From positions 1 to 18,318 of the forward strand of contig CAVJWR010000060.1 of assembly GCA_963653155.1 (NCBI GenBank): a stretch of DNA of 18,318 nucleotides, given 5' to 3'. Positions within the stretch are counted from its first letter, which is position 1, and each line of letters opens with the position of its first letter. Positions 14,770 through 18,318 of the stretch are shown in pieces. The translations under genes were made by a program, and so were the position numbers. The notes under the pieces were generated by a model that did no database searches, was not told the origin of the DNA, and saw only the letters and a program-made list of their open reading frames with translations. This stretch comes from UBA1731 sp963653155 (GTDB lineage: Bacteria > Verrucomicrobiota > Kiritimatiellia > RFP12 > UBA1067).

Positions 14770-16146
14770 ATGGCATTGATTGGAAGGACATTGGCTGGCC
14801 TGTCTTTTCTCGCCGCGCTGACAGGTCAGGCGAAGGTGTACGAGGCTGATTGGGAGTCCCTGAATGAAAGGCCGTGTCCGCAATGGTGGAGCGACGCGAA
14901 GTTCGGCATATTCATCCATTGGGGGCTGTTCTCCGTGCCGGCGTTTGCCCCGACTGGTTCCACGAGTGTCTACGACTGCTATGCGGAGCATTATGGGAAT
15001 CCACAGCGTTGGGAAAAGATCAAGGCGTTTCCGGAGTACCATGCCAAGCACCATCCCGGTAAGTCGTATTCCGACTTTGCGGCGGAATTCACGGCGGAGA
15101 ATTTCCAGCCGGACCAGTGGGCATCCCTCATAAAGCGTTCAGGTGCGCGCTATGTGGTGCTTACCTCGAAGCACCACGAGGGATTTGCCCTGTGGCCGAG
15201 TGCCTACACGCCGTACTTCAACTCGATGATGATGGGTGCGAAGCGCGACTTGTGCGGAGAGTTGAGCAAGGCTATAAAGGCCGCCGGATTGCACATGGGA
15301 TTCTACTATTCGCTCCTGGAGTGGAGGCATCCGCATTACAACAAGGCTGATATCGGACGATTCGTCGATGAAGTGAATCTGCCTCAGCTGAAGGAGCTTG
15401 TAATGGCGTACCGTCCTGATATTGTCTGGACGGACGGCGAATGGGATTATCCGTGGCAGGTGTGGCGCGGCCCAGAGTTCCTGTCTTGGCTCTACAACGA
15501 ATCGCCGGTGAAGGACACCGTTGTAGTCAATGACCGTTGGGGCAAGGGGATGCGGGGCAAGTGCGGCGACCACTACACCACCGAGTATGGCGGACTGGAC
15601 GGCAAGACGAATGGCGTGGATGCCGTGCTTGCCAGCCATCCCTGGGAGGAGTGCAGAGGCATCGGGCATTCATTCGGGTACAACCGGTTCGAGACCGTAG
15701 ATGACTACATGACGAACGAACGGTGCATTGAATCGCTGGTGGAGAAGTGTTCGCGCGGCGGTAACCTTTTGCTCAACATCGGCCCCGATGCGACAGGACT
15801 CATCCCTGTGATAATGCAGGAGAGGCTTCTCGCGATCGGAAGGTGGCTTTCCGTGAACGGCGAGGCGATATACGGAACGACCGCCTGGGAGAAACGTCCG
15901 AATACGATGCCGCAGGATCGCGTCTACTATACGAAGAAGGGTGCGGTGGTGTATGCGATCGTCTTTGGCTCGGTAGAGCGCATTCGCGTTCGGGGCATCG
16001 GTCATGTCAAATCGGTTGGCGTTGTCGGCGATACGAACAAGGTCGACTGGCGGCAGGTTGAAGACGATGTTGAGATTGTGATGCCGCTCTTCAGGCAGGG
16101 TACGTCGCCAAGCGAGCATGCCCTTGTGTTCAGGATCACTAAGTGA
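14770..16146 (+). CDS. Secreted alpha-L-fucosidase, glycoside hydrolase family 29
   Basis: The protein has 458 residues and hydrolyses terminal alpha-L-fucose from glycans with a retaining mechanism. GH29 landmarks are in order: WWSDAKFGIFIHWGLFSVPAFAP, RSGARYVVLTSKHHEGFALWPS, MGFYYSLLEW, VWTDGEWDY with the nucleophile Asp222, WEECRGIGHSFGYNRFE, and GGNLLLNIGPDATGLIP. The length is close to a bare catalytic domain, without the extra C-terminal binding domains many members have. A short signal peptide precedes KVYEADW. ATG 14770 is chosen because AGGGAGG (14754-14760) is 9 nt away; the ATG at 14761 abuts that site. The fine specificity (which fucose linkage) cannot be read. A perfect inverted repeat overlaps the stop codon. 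Confidence 0.95.
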   Translation: MALIGRTLAGLSFLAALTGQAKVYEADWESLNERPCPQWWSDAKFGIFIHWGLFSVPAFAPTGSTSVYDCYAEHYGNPQRWEKIKAFPEYHAKHHPGKSYSDFAAEFTAENFQPDQWASLIKRSGARYVVLTSKHHEGFALWPSAYTPYFNSMMMGAKRDLCGELSKAIKAAGLHMGFYYSLLEWRHPHYNKADIGRFVDEVNLPQLKELVMAYRPDIVWTDGEWDYPWQVWRGPEFLSWLYNESPVKDTVVVNDRWGKGMRGKCGDHYTTEYGGLDGKTNGVDAVLASHPWEECRGIGHSFGYNRFETVDDYMTNERCIESLVEKCSRGGNLLLNIGPDATGLIPVIMQERLLAIGRWLSVNGEAIYGTTAWEKRPNTMPQDRVYYTKKGAVVYAIVFGSVERIRVRGIGHVKSVGVVGDTNKVDWRQVEDDVEIVMPLFRQGTSPSEHALVFRITK

Positions 16147-16168
16147 CATGTGAGATTAAATGTCACTT
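16141..16168. repeat. 9-bp perfect inverted repeat over the fucosidase stop codon
   Basis: AAGTGACAT (16141-16149) is matched by ATGTCACTT (16160-16168) around a 10-nt loop, and the TGA stop is inside the left arm. No U-run follows, so it is not a standard terminator; it could protect the mRNA 3' end or be a protein-binding dyad. A weaker GCCGC/GTGGC hairpin follows at about 16181-16193, ahead of TTTAATT. Confidence 0.6.
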
Positions 16169-16203
16169 CGCCCCTAAATCGCCGCTTCGTGGCTTTAATT
16201 ATG

Positions 16204-16244
16204 TTCATCTACCATCTACCCACTACCCACTATCTAACTATATT
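16204..16244 (+). repeat. G-free heptamer array directly before a start codon
   Basis: CATCTAC occurs at 16206 and 16213, CCACTAC at 16220 and CCACTAT at 16227, followed by CTAACTA. There is no G between 16204 and the ATG at 16245. The same heptamer family, order aside, precedes the gene at 6895. In both, GGCT and an A/T block come first (GGCT at 16191 here, 6848 there). No Shine-Dalgarno site is present. Confidence 0.8.
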
Positions 16245-18318
16245 ATGCCTATACGATACATTCTGATGTTTGCGATGATGGCTTGTGTGTGCGCAAGCGC
16301 GGAGCCTCTGCCGAAGAGCTTTTCGGAAAATGGGTCGAAGGCCGTGTTCGCAAAGAATCCGGGAAACTACGAGTTCCTGCCTTTTGGAAGGAATATGGTC
16401 GATTGGCGTTCGCCGGATAAGGCGGCGGCATCGCTGCCGCTTCCGACTGGGTGCCCCGACTTTGAGATAGATCGTCCGCGTCCCCACGGCGGCAAGGTGG
16501 TGAAGGCTGCGGACTTCGGCTTTTCGCCGTCGCACTCCAATAACGCCGCATGCGTGACGCGTGCGATTGCCTACGCGAGGGAGATCGGCGCGGATCGCGT
16601 TGAACTTGCGCCGGGCACCTATCGTTGCCACGACAGGGAAGGCATCGTCATCTCCGACACCAAGGATCTGCTCATAGACGGTAAGGGTGCGTGTCTTGTG
16701 TTCTACCGTCCGAGCGTTGCCCGTGCTGTCACGTACTGGGAGATCGAGATATCCACGGATTACGGTTCGTTCCGTCTCCTGAACAACGAGCGGCTGGAGA
16801 TCCGTGACCTGAACGTCGATTGGGACTGGGAAATCGATCCGCTTGCAGAGCGCGTGAGGCTCGTGGATATCCATACGGATGACCGTCCTGACGAATCCTA
16901 TTGGGAATTCGACTTCATCGACTACGCGAAGCATCCCGTGTGGCCGAACCATCTTCCGATCCAGACGTTGGCGGATCTTTCGGAGGAATTGGTTGACGGA
17001 TGGCGCGTGCGATTCGCAGAGACGGGCGGTTGCCGATACTTCAGCACCCAGGAGGGTAGCCATGGCATGAAGATGGAGTGGGTGTCGCCGAACCGCGCGA
17101 GATTCTACCCAGGTGTGCGTCCGATTGCGATTGGGACTTTCGTCCATCCAGATTATGAGCGGAGTTTTCGTCCCGGCACTGCCCGCAATCGGGAGATTGT
17201 CGAGAAGGGGTATCCCCTAACGAAGGGGCGGCTTTACCGCCTTGGACACTACTACGTCGGAAAGAACTGCTTCGATATGCTCTCGAATGCACACCTTACG
17301 CTTGAGAACGTGAATGTGTATTCGTGCCGTGGCGACGCATTCCACATTGAGGGTGCCCAGCACCACTGGCAACTCGTGAATGTGGCGGTATGGCCACCGG
17401 AGGATCCGTCGAAGGCGGGCGGCGGACCGCGTATGCGGCCGATGACAACCTCGCTTGACGTGATGCACATCGGTTGCTCCAAGGGTTGGTCAAAGTTGAT
17501 AGGGTTCAGGTGCACGATGAACCAGGATGACCACGCGAATTTCCACGACCGCTTTTCGGCATTGCGCAAGACAGGTCCGCGAGAGGCCATCATCACGCAA
17601 GGTCGCGGCAACAAGTATTTCCGGGCCGAAGTGGGGGATGAACTCGACTTCCGCAATCAAGACATGACGCCCATGGGCTTCACGGCCCGAATCACGGCCG
17701 TGGTGAACGACGAGTACCTGCGCTTCGACCGGGATTTGCCGGAGAGTCTGCGGACTGTGGATGCGTTCGTGTTTAATCGGGCCAGAGGCACAGACAATAT
17801 CCTCGTCAAAGACTGCCTCTACGACAGTTGCTGGGGACGCTTTCTTATGCTCGGCCATAACGTGACGTTCGAGAACTGTTCGTGGGAAAACGGAATTGCC
17901 TCGGCAGTGCTTGTGCAGGAAGGACTCAACTACGGCTATTGGGCAGAGGGTTTCGGTGCGGGCAATGTGGTGATCCGCAATTGCCGGTTCAAGAAACTAC
18001 AGAAATTCAATCGCGCATCGTTCGCCGGCGTGGTACAGGATCTCTTTGTCGGGGCCAACCTGATCGACCATTATGGGGAACTTGATACGCCGCCGGATCC
18101 ATCGATCATATCGGGTGTACTCGTAGAGGGTTGCACGTTCGAAAACCCGCGTGGCGCAGTGTGGCATGCTCGCAATGGGGAAAACCTCATATTCCGCAAC
18201 AACACCATCGACCTCACGCGAGATGATCCAAATGGTTTGCCGTACCGAGGAAGCGTGTTTGTGGAGAAGACGACGCGAGATGTTGAGGTTTCCGGCAATC
18301 GTCTTATCGGTACTGGCG
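16245..18318 (+). CDS. Secreted right-handed beta-helix protein, GH110-like, 3' end outside the window
   Basis: The frame is open for 691 codons to the window edge. It starts with a signal peptide (MPIRYILMFAMMACVCASA). Residues about 90-150 give a pectate-lyase-like opening (AADFGFSPSHSNNAACVTRAIAYAREIGADRVELAPGTY). Later coils read as a parallel beta-helix (LTLENVNVYSCRGDAFHIEGAQ, NILVKDCLYDSCWGRFLMLG, VVIRNCRF, LIFRNNTIDL). The NQDDHANFHD block (Asp428, Asp429, Asn432, His434) resembles the DDxxNxH motif of GH110 alpha-galactosidases, followed by a small beta-barrel-like insert as in that family. Family assignment is moderate; other beta-helix hydrolases or lyases are possible. It follows the fucosidase gene after a 98-nt leader with G-free heptamers and no Shine-Dalgarno site, so it may be a separate transcript. 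Confidence 0.75.
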   Translation, partial: MPIRYILMFAMMACVCASAEPLPKSFSENGSKAVFAKNPGNYEFLPFGRNMVDWRSPDKAAASLPLPTGCPDFEIDRPRPHGGKVVKAADFGFSPSHSNNAACVTRAIAYAREIGADRVELAPGTYRCHDREGIVISDTKDLLIDGKGACLVFYRPSVARAVTYWEIEISTDYGSFRLLNNERLEIRDLNVDWDWEIDPLAERVRLVDIHTDDRPDESYWEFDFIDYAKHPVWPNHLPIQTLADLSEELVDGWRVRFAETGGCRYFSTQEGSHGMKMEWVSPNRARFYPGVRPIAIGTFVHPDYERSFRPGTARNREIVEKGYPLTKGRLYRLGHYYVGKNCFDMLSNAHLTLENVNVYSCRGDAFHIEGAQHHWQLVNVAVWPPEDPSKAGGGPRMRPMTTSLDVMHIGCSKGWSKLIGFRCTMNQDDHANFHDRFSALRKTGPREAIITQGRGNKYFRAEVGDELDFRNQDMTPMGFTARITAVVNDEYLRFDRDLPESLRTVDAFVFNRARGTDNILVKDCLYDSCWGRFLMLGHNVTFENCSWENGIASAVLVQEGLNYGYWAEGFGAGNVVIRNCRFKKLQKFNRASFAGVVQDLFVGANLIDHYGELDTPPDPSIISGVLVEGCTFENPRGAVWHARNGENLIFRNNTIDLTRDDPNGLPYRGSVFVEKTTRDVEVSGNRLIGTG

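Overview
The window looks like chromosomal DNA of a GC-rich, carbohydrate-degrading bacterium, most likely of the Verrucomicrobiota/Kiritimatiellota-Lentisphaerota side of the PVC group. The clues are a regulator joining a LacI-like sugar-binding domain to an AraC-type DNA-binding domain, a very long secreted protein with an autotransporter-associated beta-strand repeat and an N-terminal YTWTG...NW module, secreted glycosidases without a SusC/SusD pair, and a RecN with an S-x-G-E signature. This placement is inference; no rRNA or tRNA gene is present.

Layout. (1) 1-2076 is housekeeping: the 3' three-quarters of recN, then rplU and rpmA (ribosomal proteins L21 and L27) behind a good sigma70-like promoter and a structured leader, closed by a strong terminator that probably works in both directions. 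(2) 2081-4191, minus strand: two regulator genes overlapping by 4 nt, a XylR-type regulator and then an AraC-type cupin regulator. (3) 4192-4312 is the divergent control region, with a TTGACA-18-TACAAT promoter and two TTGTTTGA direct repeats 22 bp apart. (4) 4313-6734, plus strand: a PA-like/AAC(3)-like fusion protein and an MFS transporter, one base apart. (5) 6735-6894 is a nearly G-free intergenic mosaic of short tandem repeats. (6) 6895-16146, plus strand: a cytoplasmic DUF5107-TPR protein, a secreted TIM-barrel/DUF4832-like putative glycosidase, a 1320-residue secreted beta-strand-repeat protein, and a secreted GH29 alpha-L-fucosidase, all closely packed. (7) 16147-16244 is a second leader with the same heptamer repeats as region 5, followed by a secreted right-handed beta-helix protein resembling GH110 that runs off the window.

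Reading together: regions 2-7 look like a regulated glycan-use locus. Secreted enzymes (GH29 fucosidase, GH110-like beta-helix, DUF4832-type barrel) would trim a fucosylated, perhaps galactosylated glycan outside the cytoplasm. The MFS protein would import a released sugar or glycoside. The DUF5107-TPR and AAC(3)-like proteins would act inside the cell, and the XylR-type protein would sense the imported ligand. The substrate is not proven by the sequence.

The most unusual signal is in the spacers. The two genes that follow long gaps in the glycan locus (6895 and 16245) have no Shine-Dalgarno sequence. Each is instead preceded by a G-free tandem array of degenerate heptamers (CCACTAC/CATCTAC type) set behind GGCT and an A/T block. 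The GGCT-to-ATG distances are 47 and 54 nt, differing by exactly one heptamer. Most closely packed internal genes have ordinary purine-rich ribosome sites.
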